The position numbers were made by a program, and so were the translations under genes. From contig NZ_CP015381.1 of NCBI RefSeq assembly GCF_001854245.1, forward strand, positions 3,259,001 through 3,323,000: 64,000 bases of DNA, written 5' to 3'. The DNA comes from Desulfococcus multivorans. Its GTDB lineage: Bacteria > Desulfobacterota > Desulfobacteria > Desulfobacterales > Desulfococcaceae. The notes below the pieces were generated by a model. It made no database searches. It saw only the letters and a program-made list of their open reading frames with translations, and was not told the DNA's origin. This document shows positions 45,550 to 54,805 of the stretch, in pieces; within the stretch, counting starts at the first letter, position 1; every line of letters starts with the position of its first letter.

Positions 45550-46038
45550 TTACTTTCGTTTTTTCATAGGAACAATTCCGTCTTCAGCCAGATATGCATG
45601 GATGTTTTCCGGGGAAAAATTGATGATGTTCTTGGAAATCTTGTGGATCACGTATCCCTTCCGGTCCAACGTGTCAGTGTGGGGATACAAAAACCGGCGC
45701 ATTCTCGCAGATACCGCAAGTATGATGGTGCGTGAATGTTCGGCCTTGGCAATCTTTTGAATCTGGTCGAAAACCGTGACGGCGAAACGACGTCTCAGTT
45801 CATCCAGGTGCTGATCCCGCTTGTCGTCGTAGCCATGGACGTTTCCGCCCCGAGGGGCGACGCCACGGCCGGTTTTCGAGTCCGAAAAGATCTCCTGGCC
45901 GTCTTTGAGCTCCTGATTTTCGAGCTCGGTTCGAAGCGTTATTCTGGGCCCGGATTCCAGTTCGGGAAATTCGACCGGTTCGAGTGTAAAAAAACGTGCC
46001 AATGAGCGATTGACCACTACGATGAGATGTTCACTCAT
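45550..46038 (-). CDS. baeRF/host-attachment family protein (eRF1-like)
   Basis: 162 residues. Family PF10116 is named for attachment to host cells, but it is related to archaeal/eukaryotic release-factor domains (baeRF). Matching parts: HLIVVVNRSLARFFTLEPVE, a central GRGVAPRGGNVHGYDDKRDQ, RRFAVTVFDQIQKIAKAEH, and TIILAVSARMRRFLYPH. Function in bacteria is unproven, though a ribosome-linked role is suspected. Start at 46038 with AAAGGAGAT upstream. It is convergent with the hibernation-factor gene, 131 bp away, which adds to a translation theme. Confidence 0.78.
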   Translation of the reverse strand: MSEHLIVVVNRSLARFFTLEPVEFPELESGPRITLRTELENQELKDGQEIFSDSKTGRGVAPRGGNVHGYDDKRDQHLDELRRRFAVTVFDQIQKIAKAEHSRTIILAVSARMRRFLYPHTDTLDRKGYVIHKISKNIINFSPENIHAYLAEDGIVPMKKRK

Positions 46039-46522
46039 AATGCTTATCTCCTTTCCCATTTAAAAGAATTCAAATCGCATCTATACCCTTAGACCTGTAT
46101 TTCAGGACTGACGACGCTAATGGACTGTAATGGAGATACAAAGTGGACTGAAAACCCTTCGCCGCCATCCTTCAACCCGTCTATTCGATAGCGGCAACTT
46201 CGCTTTGGAGTATTCATGAACTCCGGCATGGCAGGGTATGTCTTGAAAAAGGCTCGACTACCCTCTATGTTATGATTCCAAACATTTTCGCGCTGGATAT
46301 CTCACTGCTTGAAGTTTCTCGAGATTCCATGAAATGCTGCTCGACACCCTGATGATGTTCTATCTTTTTCAAACTTGTTTGATTCAGGATGTCCTGTTTC
46401 GGGCGTCACAAAAACCACTGTCGGCAGCGTCCCGTTCATCACCATAGGCACTATTTTAATATATGATGCTTTGTGTTTTATTTTCAAGAGGATTTCTTTC
46501 TAAAGATTGCAGGTGAGGTGAT
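46039..46522. other. Intergenic region before the transglutaminase-like gene
   Basis: About 480 bp. I see no supported gene. A short minus-strand frame at 46302-46487 lacks any ribosome site or homology. Upstream of the next gene there is an AT-rich TATGAT box near 46462 and a strong AGGTGAGGTGAT ribosome site, so a promoter is likely within 46440-46500. Confidence 0.4.
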
Positions 46523-47122
46523 ATGGACACATTCAAAGTATTTCCCGACAACATCATCACGGATTCGGGGCCGGTGTCGCGCGAATTCCTGAATCTGGAC
46601 ATCGGCACCTTCACGGCGGCGTGCCGCTTCGTTCACGAATTGCCCTATGGATACAATTCCGATCGGGACGACCTGATGATTCTGTTCAAGGAGCGTTTCG
46701 GCTCCTGCACCACGAAACACGCCGTCATCGCCACCCTGGCCGAAGAGTTGGGGCTGCCCATCCATAAGGCGGTCGGCATATACGCCATGAACGAGGAGAT
46801 CGTCGCCGGTGCAGACGCCATTCTCAAGAAGTACGGCCTGCCCTATCTCCCCATGCTGCACTGTTTTCTGGCCTACGGCGATCACAGGGTCGATCTGACC
46901 GAAGGCAACCGCAATGGAAAAAAGCGATCCATCGAAGAATTCCTCCATACGGAAAAGGTCATCCCCAACATATCGAAAAAAGAAGAATATCTCCTCTACC
47001 GAAACGCTCTCACCAATACCGTTTTGCGCCGAAAGGAGCTCGACGGAATCAATGTGAAACAGATCCTGCACGCGCGGGAAGAAGGGCTTGCCCTGCTGAA
47101 GGCCAACATCAGACAAGCATGA
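46523..47122 (+). CDS. Transglutaminase-like (papain-fold) protein, function unknown
   Basis: 199 residues, soluble. The block ERFGSCTTKHAVIATLAEEL puts a Cys (62) at the start of a helix after a Gly-Ser, exactly as in transglutaminase-like cysteine enzymes. MLHCFLAYGDHRVDLTEG supplies a His (113) and an Asp (124) at the proper distance for a Cys-His-Asp triad. So a small papain-like hydrolase or crosslinker is likely; substrate unknown, and I know no named family that fits. A very strong ribosome site precedes it. CrcB follows 34 bp downstream, and DUF190-CBS and GalT-like genes after that, so they may form an operon. Confidence 0.65.
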   Translation: MDTFKVFPDNIITDSGPVSREFLNLDIGTFTAACRFVHELPYGYNSDRDDLMILFKERFGSCTTKHAVIATLAEELGLPIHKAVGIYAMNEEIVAGADAILKKYGLPYLPMLHCFLAYGDHRVDLTEGNRNGKKRSIEEFLHTEKVIPNISKKEEYLLYRNALTNTVLRRKELDGINVKQILHAREEGLALLKANIRQA

Positions 47123-47155
47123 TTCATTTTCTTCAAAAAGAAAGATTCGAAAAAA

Positions 47156-47647
47156 ATGGGAGATTGGGTTCAGGCATGGATTCAGGTAAAAACCGCTCTT
47201 TCGGAGGCTTCGCAACTATTTTCAGAGGTCCTGCGCATATTGACCGAAGGCGTCCGGACATGGCAGCCGGCGCTGAAAAAATTGACATTGGTCATGTGCG
47301 GTGGCGGCCTGGGCGCGGCAAGCCGCTATGGCATCGGCTTGCTGTCGGTAAAACTCTGGGGCACCCATTTCCCCTGGGGCACCATGACGGTCAACCTCGT
47401 GGGGTGTTTTTTTATCGGGCTGATTTTTGCGCTCGCGGATCGCACCCGACTGCTGACCCCGGACATGCGCCTGATGATCATTACCGGATACCTGGGCGCA
47501 CTGACGACGTTTTCCGCCTTCTCCCTGGAAACCGTCAACGCCGGTCGCGCCGGGTTGACGCTGCAGCCAGTGGTCAATATCCTGATCAACAACATGGGCG
47601 GCATGGCGCTCACTTTTCTCGGCTTGTGGATGGGCGGCTCACGATAG
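47156..47647 (+). CDS. crcB: CrcB/Fluc fluoride ion channel
   Basis: 163 residues. The core begins about residue 40 with LTLVMCGGGLGAASRYGIGL, followed by WGTMTVNLVGCFFIGLIFAL and MRLMIITGYLGALTTFSAFSLE, then a fourth helix. These give the four membrane segments and the Asn and Phe residues that line the fluoride path. CrcB protects the cell by exporting fluoride as an antiparallel dimer. The start is unclear: the ATG at 47156 adds about 38 polar residues not seen in relatives, and a non-ATG start nearer 47270 is possible. I saw no fluoride riboswitch upstream. The next gene starts nine bases after its stop. Confidence 0.85.
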   Translation: MGDWVQAWIQVKTALSEASQLFSEVLRILTEGVRTWQPALKKLTLVMCGGGLGAASRYGIGLLSVKLWGTHFPWGTMTVNLVGCFFIGLIFALADRTRLLTPDMRLMIITGYLGALTTFSAFSLETVNAGRAGLTLQPVVNILINNMGGMALTFLGLWMGGSR

Positions 47648-47656
47648 GAGGGCGTG

Positions 47657-48970
47657 ATGCTGAATTATAAGGCGATTGAAATTTTTACCAGTGAATCGGC
47701 ACGGTATGGAAACACGCCGTTGACGGACGCCGTCATGTCGCTTCTCCGCGATCTGAAAATCGCGGCCCGATGCGTCGTCACCCGAGGGATTTCGGGTCTT
47801 TATGAAAACGGAGAATTGGCAACCAGCCGATTGGAGATCCTTTCCTTCAATATGCCGATCCGGATTTGTATCGTGGTTCCGGCCGCGGAAACCGACCGGG
47901 TCCTGGATGGACTGGACGGCATGATCGACGAGGGCATCCTCGCCCTGCACGACATGACGGTGCTCAGCCACAGAACGCACAGCGCATTTTTCCCGCCTCA
48001 GCTCATGGTTCGCGATGTCATGACGCCTGAACCACACAGTGTCAAGGCCGAAACCAACCTGCGGGAAATCACCCAACTGCTGCTCTCCTCGGTCTTCACC
48101 GGGCTGCCCGTGGTCGATGAACATCACCGGCCCGTCGGCGTAATCACTCAGGGGGATCTGATCCGAAAAGGCGGGCTCCCGTTGCGGTTGGGCCTGTTGG
48201 CGGAATCCGATCGGAACCGCCTGGAATCGGTCTTGAATCACATGGCTTCCCGACACGCCGGAGAGGTGATGACGACCCCGGCCGTCACGATTTGCGAGAA
48301 TCGGTCATTGATCGACGCCGTGGACCTGATGCTGACAAGCGGCGTCAAGCGCGTTCCCGTGGTGGATGAGTCCGGGCGTCTGACAGGTATGCTTTCCCGG
48401 CTGGACATCTTCCGGACGGTCATGCGCGAGGCGCCTGACTGGAACGCTTTTCGGGCGCAGGAGATCGAGGTGAGCAACCTGAGGTACGTGGCCGACATCC
48501 TGCGCCAGGATACGCCCGTCGTTTCTCCGGAAACCCCCATAGACGAGGTGATCCGCATCATCGACCGTAATGACATTCAGCGGGTGGTCGTGGTCGATGC
48601 CGAGGGCAGGCTGCTGGGCTTGATCTCGGATCGCGATCTGCTGCGCTTCTTCAAGCCGGAGCAGGATGGCGTCTGGCATCTCCTGGCCAGGGTGAAACAC
48701 CCCTTCCAACAGGATGCCTGCCGGCTGGGGGACCTGCAGCGGTGCCTGACCGAAACCACCGCCGCTGCGGTCATGACCACGGGGTTGATCACGGCTCGTG
48801 AAGAAATGCTGATCGAAGATGCCGTCCGGCTGATGACGGACAAAGCGCTGAAACGGTTGCCGGTTGTCGACGCCGACGGCCGATTCAAGGGCATGATCAG
48901 CCGGGCTTCACTACTCCGCGCCGGTTTTCGCGGACCGGCCATGAGAGGGAACGACCATGTTGCCGTTTAA
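47657..48970 (+). CDS. DUF190 domain joined to four CBS domains
   Basis: 437 residues. Residues 1-105 are a DUF190 (GlnB-like) domain: IEIFTSESARYGNTPLTDAV, CVVTRGISGLYENGEL, FNMPIRICIVVPAAET. The rest has four CBS motifs, each with a repeated form: VRDVMTPEPHSVKAETNL; AGEVMTTPAVTICENRSLID; DTPVVSPETPIDEVIRII; AAVMTTGLITAREEMLIEDA, each ending in a VVD-type strand. CBS pairs sense AMP, ATP or related ligands. DUF190 often neighbours CrcB, as here (9-bp gap), and may gate its activity or sense the energy state; this is inference. The start is the ATG at 47657 after AGGAGGG. Confidence 0.85.
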   Translation: MLNYKAIEIFTSESARYGNTPLTDAVMSLLRDLKIAARCVVTRGISGLYENGELATSRLEILSFNMPIRICIVVPAAETDRVLDGLDGMIDEGILALHDMTVLSHRTHSAFFPPQLMVRDVMTPEPHSVKAETNLREITQLLLSSVFTGLPVVDEHHRPVGVITQGDLIRKGGLPLRLGLLAESDRNRLESVLNHMASRHAGEVMTTPAVTICENRSLIDAVDLMLTSGVKRVPVVDESGRLTGMLSRLDIFRTVMREAPDWNAFRAQEIEVSNLRYVADILRQDTPVVSPETPIDEVIRIIDRNDIQRVVVVDAEGRLLGLISDRDLLRFFKPEQDGVWHLLARVKHPFQQDACRLGDLQRCLTETTAAAVMTTGLITAREEMLIEDAVRLMTDKALKRLPVVDADGRFKGMISRASLLRAGFRGPAMRGNDHVAV

Positions 48971-50000
48971 ACAGGAGACATTTTTTTCGCGGATTCTACT
49001 GCCCAGCGGCGATATTGCCGAACGCCCCATCGAAATCCGCACCCACCCCATTACGGGCCGCACCTGCAGAATCACTTACAGCCGCGGTGAAGAACAGGAA
49101 CCCGGCGCCGAATCCCTCCCTGAACCGCCCCCTTTCGCTCAAAACCGGGACGCATGCCCCTTCTGTCGGGCGCGACTCGCCGACCGGACGCCCCGATTCC
49201 CGCCGGAAGTGTGGTCCCAGGGGCGCATGGTCCGGGGTTCCTCGATCCTTTTCCCCAACCTCTTTCCTTATGGCCGGTATTCTGCGGTCAGCCTTTTCGA
49301 CGATCAACACTTTGTCGAGATCGGCACGGCTCGCCTGGAAGCCTACGCGGATTCATTTCTCAACTGCCGGGACTATCTGATGCAGATCCTCAGCCACGAC
49401 TCCGCCGCGGTGTTCATGGCCGTTACCCAGAATCATCTGCCCTCGGCCGGCGGGTCCCTGCTCCACCCCCATCTGCAGGTACAGGCCGACCGAACGCCCG
49501 CCAACCATCAGCGCTTTTTGCAGTCCCGCGCTCACGGCCACCGGCGGCAATTCGGCACGCGTCTCTTCAGCGATTATCTGGCGATGGAAAAGCAGGCCGG
49601 CCGGCGATGGATTGGTGCCACCGGCTCCTGGCAATGGCTGGCCGCGTTCGCGCCCGAAGGCTTTTTCGAAATCTGGGGGATCCTGCCGGACATCACCACC
49701 TTGCGGAACACCACGGAAGCGCATTGGCAAACCCTGGCCCAGGGTGTCCTGAACGTTCAGAACTTTTACCGCAGTCTCGGTCGGAACGGTTACAATCTCG
49801 GCCTGCTGTTTCTGGAAGACGGTTCGGACGATCTGGAGCTGCGGGTGATTCTCAGGGTCCGCAGCAATTATGCACCGTGGGTGCGCAGCGATTTTACCGG
49901 CTTCGAGGTGATGCTGGGCGACATGGCCACGTTTTCGGCGCCGGAAGCGACGGCTGAAACAGCGCGTGCGTTTTGGAGGGAGGCCCCGCGTTTTTCGTGA
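48957..50000 (+). CDS. Galactose-1-phosphate uridylyltransferase-like (HIT superfamily)
   Basis: 347 residues. CPFC (residues 67-70) is the first zinc motif of GalT-type enzymes. ILFPNLFPYGRYSAVSLF and the active-site segment SAGGSLLHPHLQVQADRTP, with an HPHLQ form of the HxHxQ site, mark the nucleotidyl-transfer core. The sugar-specific half is too diverged to name a substrate; ADP-sulfate- or nucleoside-phosphate-transfer relatives (Apa2 type) are alternatives. The start overlaps the end of the DUF190-CBS gene by 14 bases, so it is in the same operon. Confidence 0.8.
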   Translation: MLPFKQETFFSRILLPSGDIAERPIEIRTHPITGRTCRITYSRGEEQEPGAESLPEPPPFAQNRDACPFCRARLADRTPRFPPEVWSQGRMVRGSSILFPNLFPYGRYSAVSLFDDQHFVEIGTARLEAYADSFLNCRDYLMQILSHDSAAVFMAVTQNHLPSAGGSLLHPHLQVQADRTPANHQRFLQSRAHGHRRQFGTRLFSDYLAMEKQAGRRWIGATGSWQWLAAFAPEGFFEIWGILPDITTLRNTTEAHWQTLAQGVLNVQNFYRSLGRNGYNLGLLFLEDGSDDLELRVILRVRSNYAPWVRSDFTGFEVMLGDMATFSAPEATAETARAFWREAPRFS

Positions 50001-50419
50001 TCTTTTCCAGGCTGACGGTCTATACCGTGGTCGGCGCTGCTCTGAAAGATAGATCAAGAGGATGCCGACCGGCATCATTGTTTTTACGCCACTGGGATAG
50101 ACTGCCGACATTCTCGGACGGCAGGACCGGTTTCCTTGAGACCGCTCCGTCGACGAAGTTTATTATTGGGAAAGGCCTCATAACCCATGTTATTGTCAAT
50201 CCGTGTTACAAAAGTTATCCGCAGGGTGAAATTTATGTTGTCATCAGCCGACAAATGTGCACATTGAATAGCTGCGAAATGCTGATTCTATCACCACCAT
50301 GAAAGCCGGAATTGAATATCAGATTGGATGACTGCGGCGACCGGCCCGGACCACCGTCGTCGGCATCATGGATCTTCGGATTCGCTGTTGCATGGCCAAA
50401 CGGGTAGTCGGGACATGAA
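50001..50419. other. Intergenic region before uppP
   Basis: About 420 bp without a supported gene. A stem CTGCCG/CGGCAG (50101-50125 region) may end the upstream operon. I see nothing else that can be named. Confidence 0.4.
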
Positions 50420-51409
50420 ATGAGTGATTCAGACATCGGGAATTTAAGCGCATCGGAAAAGACAGCCCCTTTAAAAATGAATAAATATCTCTGGACTCTT
50501 ATTCTCGGCGGCATGTGCCTCTGGGGATTGGCGACTGTTTTCCCGGGCGGCGGTTTCTTGATCGAACATCCGGGAGAGGGCAATGGATTTCAATGGTACC
50601 ATGCCGTCGTACTCGGCATTGTTGAGGGCGTGACCGAATACCTTCCCGTCAGTTCCACCGGACATCTCCTGCTTGTCCAGCATTTCATGGGACTGACCGC
50701 CACCAAAACCGGCAAAGCCGCAGCCGACGCATATGCCGTGATCATCCAGATCGGCGCGATTCTCGCGGTGCTCAGCCTGTACCGCAGACGATCCGGCCGT
50801 ATCGCTCTGGGTCTCATAGGGCGCGACCCCGAAGGGCTGCGCCTGGCCGTCATGCTGGTGATCAGCTTCATCCCGGCGGCAGTCGTCGGTTTATGTCTCG
50901 GCGACCGGATCAAGGCACACCTCTTCGGGCCCTGGCCTATTGCCATCGGATGGCTCGTGGGCGGTATCGTCATCCTCATGATGCCGAACCTGCAAAACCG
51001 GTCGAAACAGATATCCATCGAGAATATCCAGTGGCGTCAGGCGCTCGCCATCGGCCTGTTTCAGGTCTTCGCCCTGTGGCCGGGCATCAGCCGGAGCCTG
51101 GCCACCATCATCGGCGGTATCGTCGCGGGGATGGGGCTTGTCGCGGCAGTGGAATTCAGCTTCCTGCTGGGGCTGATCACGCTCGGTGCCGCCACCGTCT
51201 ATGAAATGGCGGGGTATGGCCTCCTTGTGGTGGCCGAATATGGGGTTACCCTGCCGCTGGTCGGCATTATCTGCTCGTTTGCAGCCGCATGGGTGTCGGT
51301 CAAGTGGCTCGTGGCCTACCTCCATCAGCGGGGGCTCGCCCTCTTCGGGTATTACCGCATTCTGCTGGCGGCCGTGACCGGGATACTTCTGTTCTGCGGT
51401 ATTTTATAA
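50420..51409 (+). CDS. uppP: Undecaprenyl-diphosphatase UppP (BacA), with N-terminal extension
   Basis: 329 residues. The core starts at about residue 55 with WYHAVVLGIVEGVTEYLPVSSTGH (active-site Glu and Ser), followed by IQIGAILAVLSLY and the second signature LWPGISRSLATIIGG with the catalytic Arg. It recycles undecaprenyl pyrophosphate to the monophosphate carrier for peptidoglycan and O-antigen. The first 50 residues add one extra membrane segment (MNKYLWTLILGGMCLWGLA), so the protein is longer than the usual 270; the ATG at 50468 could also be the true start. murJ and the polysaccharide genes elsewhere in the window use the same carrier. Confidence 0.92.
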   Translation: MSDSDIGNLSASEKTAPLKMNKYLWTLILGGMCLWGLATVFPGGGFLIEHPGEGNGFQWYHAVVLGIVEGVTEYLPVSSTGHLLLVQHFMGLTATKTGKAAADAYAVIIQIGAILAVLSLYRRRSGRIALGLIGRDPEGLRLAVMLVISFIPAAVVGLCLGDRIKAHLFGPWPIAIGWLVGGIVILMMPNLQNRSKQISIENIQWRQALAIGLFQVFALWPGISRSLATIIGGIVAGMGLVAAVEFSFLLGLITLGAATVYEMAGYGLLVVAEYGVTLPLVGIICSFAAAWVSVKWLVAYLHQRGLALFGYYRILLAAVTGILLFCGIL

Positions 51410-51673
51410 GTTTTATAAGAAGCCGGGAACATTCCTCGCCAAGTCCATCCCGAGCGGCACAGAACCCACGCCGCGCCGGCTCTCCGGGACCAGGGACGTA
51501 ATGTCGCAAAAATCTGCTCTCGAATTGCCTGACGTGTTCCGGGGATTATCCACAGGTCCTCCTTCTTCAGCCATCGCTTTGACCGAGATCGTAAAAGACC
51601 CCGAAGCCCCGGAACGCCGATGCGGTCACGGCCATACCCCGGGAGGTCAAGGTGTCTCCCCTCTTCGGATCCG

Positions 51674-54600
51674 TCACAGGGACCTGAGAGGGCGCTTCGG
51701 CACCCGGAGTCGACGGAAAAAGAGGCCGATGTCATCCATCAAGGAATAAACCACTGGCGTGACGACCAGGGTCATGACCGTGCCGATGATCAGACCGAAC
51801 CCGGCCGCCGTGCCCAGGGGCGACATCCGCTCCAGGCCCACGGCGGTTTCGTAGATGATGGGCAGCATCCCCACAAAGGTGGAGATGGTGGTCATGAGCA
51901 CGGGCCGCAGCCGCAGCCGCACCGACGCCTCGAGAGCGCTTGCCCGGTCCATGCCGTCTGCCCGGGCCTGCTGAATGAAATCGATGAGAAAGATGGAATT
52001 GTTGATGATGATCCCGGCCAGAAGAAGGATACCCATCATGGCCGGCATGCACATGGGCTTTCCATAGAACAGAAGCCCCCACAAGGAACCCATCACCGCC
52101 AGGGGAATGGCCACGAGGATGGGGATGGGCAGCAGGAAGGAACGGAAAATGCCCACCAACAGGACCACCAGGAAAACCAGGCCGATGCCCACGGCTTCCA
52201 GGATCCGGCCCATGCTGTCCTTCATTTCCGCGGCCGTGCCGCTCACGACCAAACCGTAGCCGCCGGGCCAGTCCATGCCGGACAGCCGCCCGGCGGTCTC
52301 TTCCAGCACCTGGGAAATCCGGCGGGTCCGGTTGTATCCTGTAAGATCCAGGGTATTCTGCAGATTTTCCCGCGTGATGATGGTCTGGCCCTGGTTGTCG
52401 GAAACCGATGCCAAGGCGCGCAGCGGGATTTTTCCGTTTGGGGTGTCAATGTCGATATCGGCCAGATGCGCCGAATCCGACACCCACACTTCGTCCAGGG
52501 AAACCCGGATGGGAACATCCAGAAATCCTTTGAGACGGAACCCCGATGCCGGAATCCCGTCGATAGCCGCCTGCATCTGCCGGGCCACATCCGCCGGAGT
52601 GATACCGTAGCGCCGGGCCATCCAGGCATCGACGGTGATGTTGACCTCCGGTTTGTCCGGCCACCAGGTGCGGGTCAGGTCCACCAGCCCGGAGGTGCCC
52701 TCGAGGCGTTTTTCGAGCTCCCTGGCCAGGCTCTGCAGCACCCGACTATCCCGACCGTGGATGACCAGGTCGATGGGCGCCCGGGAGGTGGACATGGGCG
52801 TGGCCCCGAACTCATAAACCTGCAAAGAGCGGATTCCCGGCATGCCCGCCAGCTCGGCACGCCAGTGGTCCCCGATCTCCCAGATGCTCTCGTCCCGCTG
52901 ATCCCGGGTGTCGAGGGTGACGGTGATCTGGGCGGTCTGGAGGGTCTGACCGCCGCCGCCAAAGGAAATCTCCCCGGGTTCGGAACCCACCACAGAAGAA
53001 ATCATGCGAACCGAGGAGGTCTTTCGAAGGATCGCTTCCACGGCGACAAGCCGGTTTTCCATTTCCACAATGGCGGTCGCCGGCGGCATTTCAAAAAAAA
53101 CCTTGGCGATGCCGGTATCCATGGGCGGCATCAACTCCCGGCCGATCAGCGGAACCACGATCCTGACGGTCAGCACCAGGGCGACCACGGCCAGGACCAG
53201 TGCCGTGACGCGCCATTTCAGCGCCGTTTTCAGCAACCGGACATAGACGTCGGCCAGGGCGGCCACCGGCCGGTCAAAGGGTCGCACCAGGCGTTCCAGC
53301 CGATTGGGCTTCCAGTCGGGGCGGATCAGCCTCCGTGCGATCAACGGCACGACAAACACCGCCGACAGCAGGGAACCCACCAGGGCCAGGGAGAGGGTGA
53401 TCGTAAACTGGCGGAGCACCTTTTCCACATACCCGCCGGCAAACATGATGGGAATCAGCATGGCCACGGTGGTGAGCATTCCCGCGGCGATCGCCGTCAG
53501 GATCTCGCCCACGGCGCCTTCCACCCGGTCCGAGATATTCCCCCCGCCTTCTGAGGAATCGAGATGTCGGTGGATGTTTTCCAGTACCACCACGGTGGCA
53601 TCGACCACCATGCCGGTGGCGATGATCAGACCGGACAGGGTTACGATGTTGAGGGTGTATCCGGTAAATCCCAGAGCCGCCAGTCCGAACAGAAAAGACA
53701 GGGGAATGCTGACGAGCGCGATAAAAGCGGCCCGCAGATTTGCCAGGAAAACGAAAATAATCATTACGGTCAGGCCGACGGCCATGAACAGAGACTGGCG
53801 CATGCCCGTTGTATTGCGGTCGATGAGGGGCGCCTGGTCGTCGGTGATCTCGACATCAATGTCCGGCCACTGGGCTTGCATCCCGGGAAGCGCCGCCTTG
53901 ACCGCAGCAATGGCGGCCATGGTGTCGCCCCCCTCGGCCCGCAGCACGTTGACGGCGACGGCGGCCCTGCCGTTGCCGTGGTAAAGGCTGCGGGGGTCCT
54001 GGATGCCCAGTGCCACGGTCCCCACGTCCGTCAGACGGATATAGGCTTCTTGCTTCCGTCCCACCACGACATTCTCAATATCCGCCAGATCCTTGAATTC
54101 GCCGAGGGTTTTGACGAGGCGTTCGCCGTCGGGCCGGTACACGAGTCCGGCCGGGGCCGTAATGTTCTGCGCCCGGATGGCCGAACCCACCTGTTCCGGG
54201 TTCAATCCGTATGCCCGGAGCCGGTCCTTGTCGAGCCGGACATCGATCTGGAGCCGATTCCCCCCGAAGGTGTCCACATCCGCCACCCCCGGGAGACCCA
54301 GCAGAAAATCCTTGATGTCATTGTCGGCCAGAAGTCGAATCCGGGCCAGGTCCAGGGGGCTTCCGGAGCGGGGGAAAAGGGCCAGCGTCAGGATGGGGCG
54401 GGTCGCATCGGTGATCCGGTAGATCCGCGGCTCCATAATGTCGTCGGGAAGGTCTGCCCGGATGCGGGAAATGGCATTCTGGGTATCCACCACGGCCTCG
54501 CCCATGGGCTTTTCATAGAAGAATTCAGCGGTCACCGAGGATACCGCGTCCCGGGAGGTGGAAGAGATCTTTTTAAGGCCCGAGAGGCTGGAGAGTTCTT

Positions 54601-54805
54601 TTTCGATGACCTCGGTGATGCGCCGGCTTACATCGGCCGCGGCCGCGCCCGGCTCCACCGTGACCACCGCCACCTGGGGCGGGCTGGTGTCCGGGAAATA
54701 TTCCACCGGCAGGGTCAAAAAAGCCTTCAGCCCCACCACAGCCGTCAGCAGGGCGCAGACGAGCATGAGCCAGGGATTGTTCAGCGCAAAGCGATGGGGC
54801 TTCAC
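51674..54805 (-). CDS. RND efflux pump inner-membrane transporter (HAE1 type)
   Basis: 1043 residues in two similar halves, each with one membrane helix, a large periplasmic part and five more helices. Signatures: FPDTSPPQVAVVTVEPGAAA, the porter-domain run IRAQNITAPAGLVYRPDG, and VVDATVVVLENIHRHLDSSE, where the Asp residues of the fourth helix relay protons. LAGIIINNSIFLIDFIQQAR and AAGFGLIIGTVMTLVVTP come from the second half. It is driven by proton entry and exports drugs, solvents or other amphiphiles. The GTG at 54805 overlaps the stop of the upstream membrane fusion gene (GTGA) and fits the usual N-terminus better than the ATG at 54841. Confidence 0.93.
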   Translation of the reverse strand: MKPHRFALNNPWLMLVCALLTAVVGLKAFLTLPVEYFPDTSPPQVAVVTVEPGAAAADVSRRITEVIEKELSSLSGLKKISSTSRDAVSSVTAEFFYEKPMGEAVVDTQNAISRIRADLPDDIMEPRIYRITDATRPILTLALFPRSGSPLDLARIRLLADNDIKDFLLGLPGVADVDTFGGNRLQIDVRLDKDRLRAYGLNPEQVGSAIRAQNITAPAGLVYRPDGERLVKTLGEFKDLADIENVVVGRKQEAYIRLTDVGTVALGIQDPRSLYHGNGRAAVAVNVLRAEGGDTMAAIAAVKAALPGMQAQWPDIDVEITDDQAPLIDRNTTGMRQSLFMAVGLTVMIIFVFLANLRAAFIALVSIPLSFLFGLAALGFTGYTLNIVTLSGLIIATGMVVDATVVVLENIHRHLDSSEGGGNISDRVEGAVGEILTAIAAGMLTTVAMLIPIMFAGGYVEKVLRQFTITLSLALVGSLLSAVFVVPLIARRLIRPDWKPNRLERLVRPFDRPVAALADVYVRLLKTALKWRVTALVLAVVALVLTVRIVVPLIGRELMPPMDTGIAKVFFEMPPATAIVEMENRLVAVEAILRKTSSVRMISSVVGSEPGEISFGGGGQTLQTAQITVTLDTRDQRDESIWEIGDHWRAELAGMPGIRSLQVYEFGATPMSTSRAPIDLVIHGRDSRVLQSLARELEKRLEGTSGLVDLTRTWWPDKPEVNITVDAWMARRYGITPADVARQMQAAIDGIPASGFRLKGFLDVPIRVSLDEVWVSDSAHLADIDIDTPNGKIPLRALASVSDNQGQTIITRENLQNTLDLTGYNRTRRISQVLEETAGRLSGMDWPGGYGLVVSGTAAEMKDSMGRILEAVGIGLVFLVVLLVGIFRSFLLPIPILVAIPLAVMGSLWGLLFYGKPMCMPAMMGILLLAGIIINNSIFLIDFIQQARADGMDRASALEASVRLRLRPVLMTTISTFVGMLPIIYETAVGLERMSPLGTAAGFGLIIGTVMTLVVTPVVYSLMDDIGLFFRRLRVPKRPLRSL

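Noticed and set aside
46302-46487. Small minus-strand open frame in the intergenic region
   Set aside because: No ribosome site and no recognisable sequence.
47000-47300. Fluoride riboswitch before crcB
   Set aside because: I searched for the crcB motif core in the leader of the operon and did not see it.
51620-53554. 644-codon plus-strand open frame over the RND gene
   Set aside because: Antisense shadow, rich in His, Gln and Gly with no domain; the minus-strand RND gene is certain.
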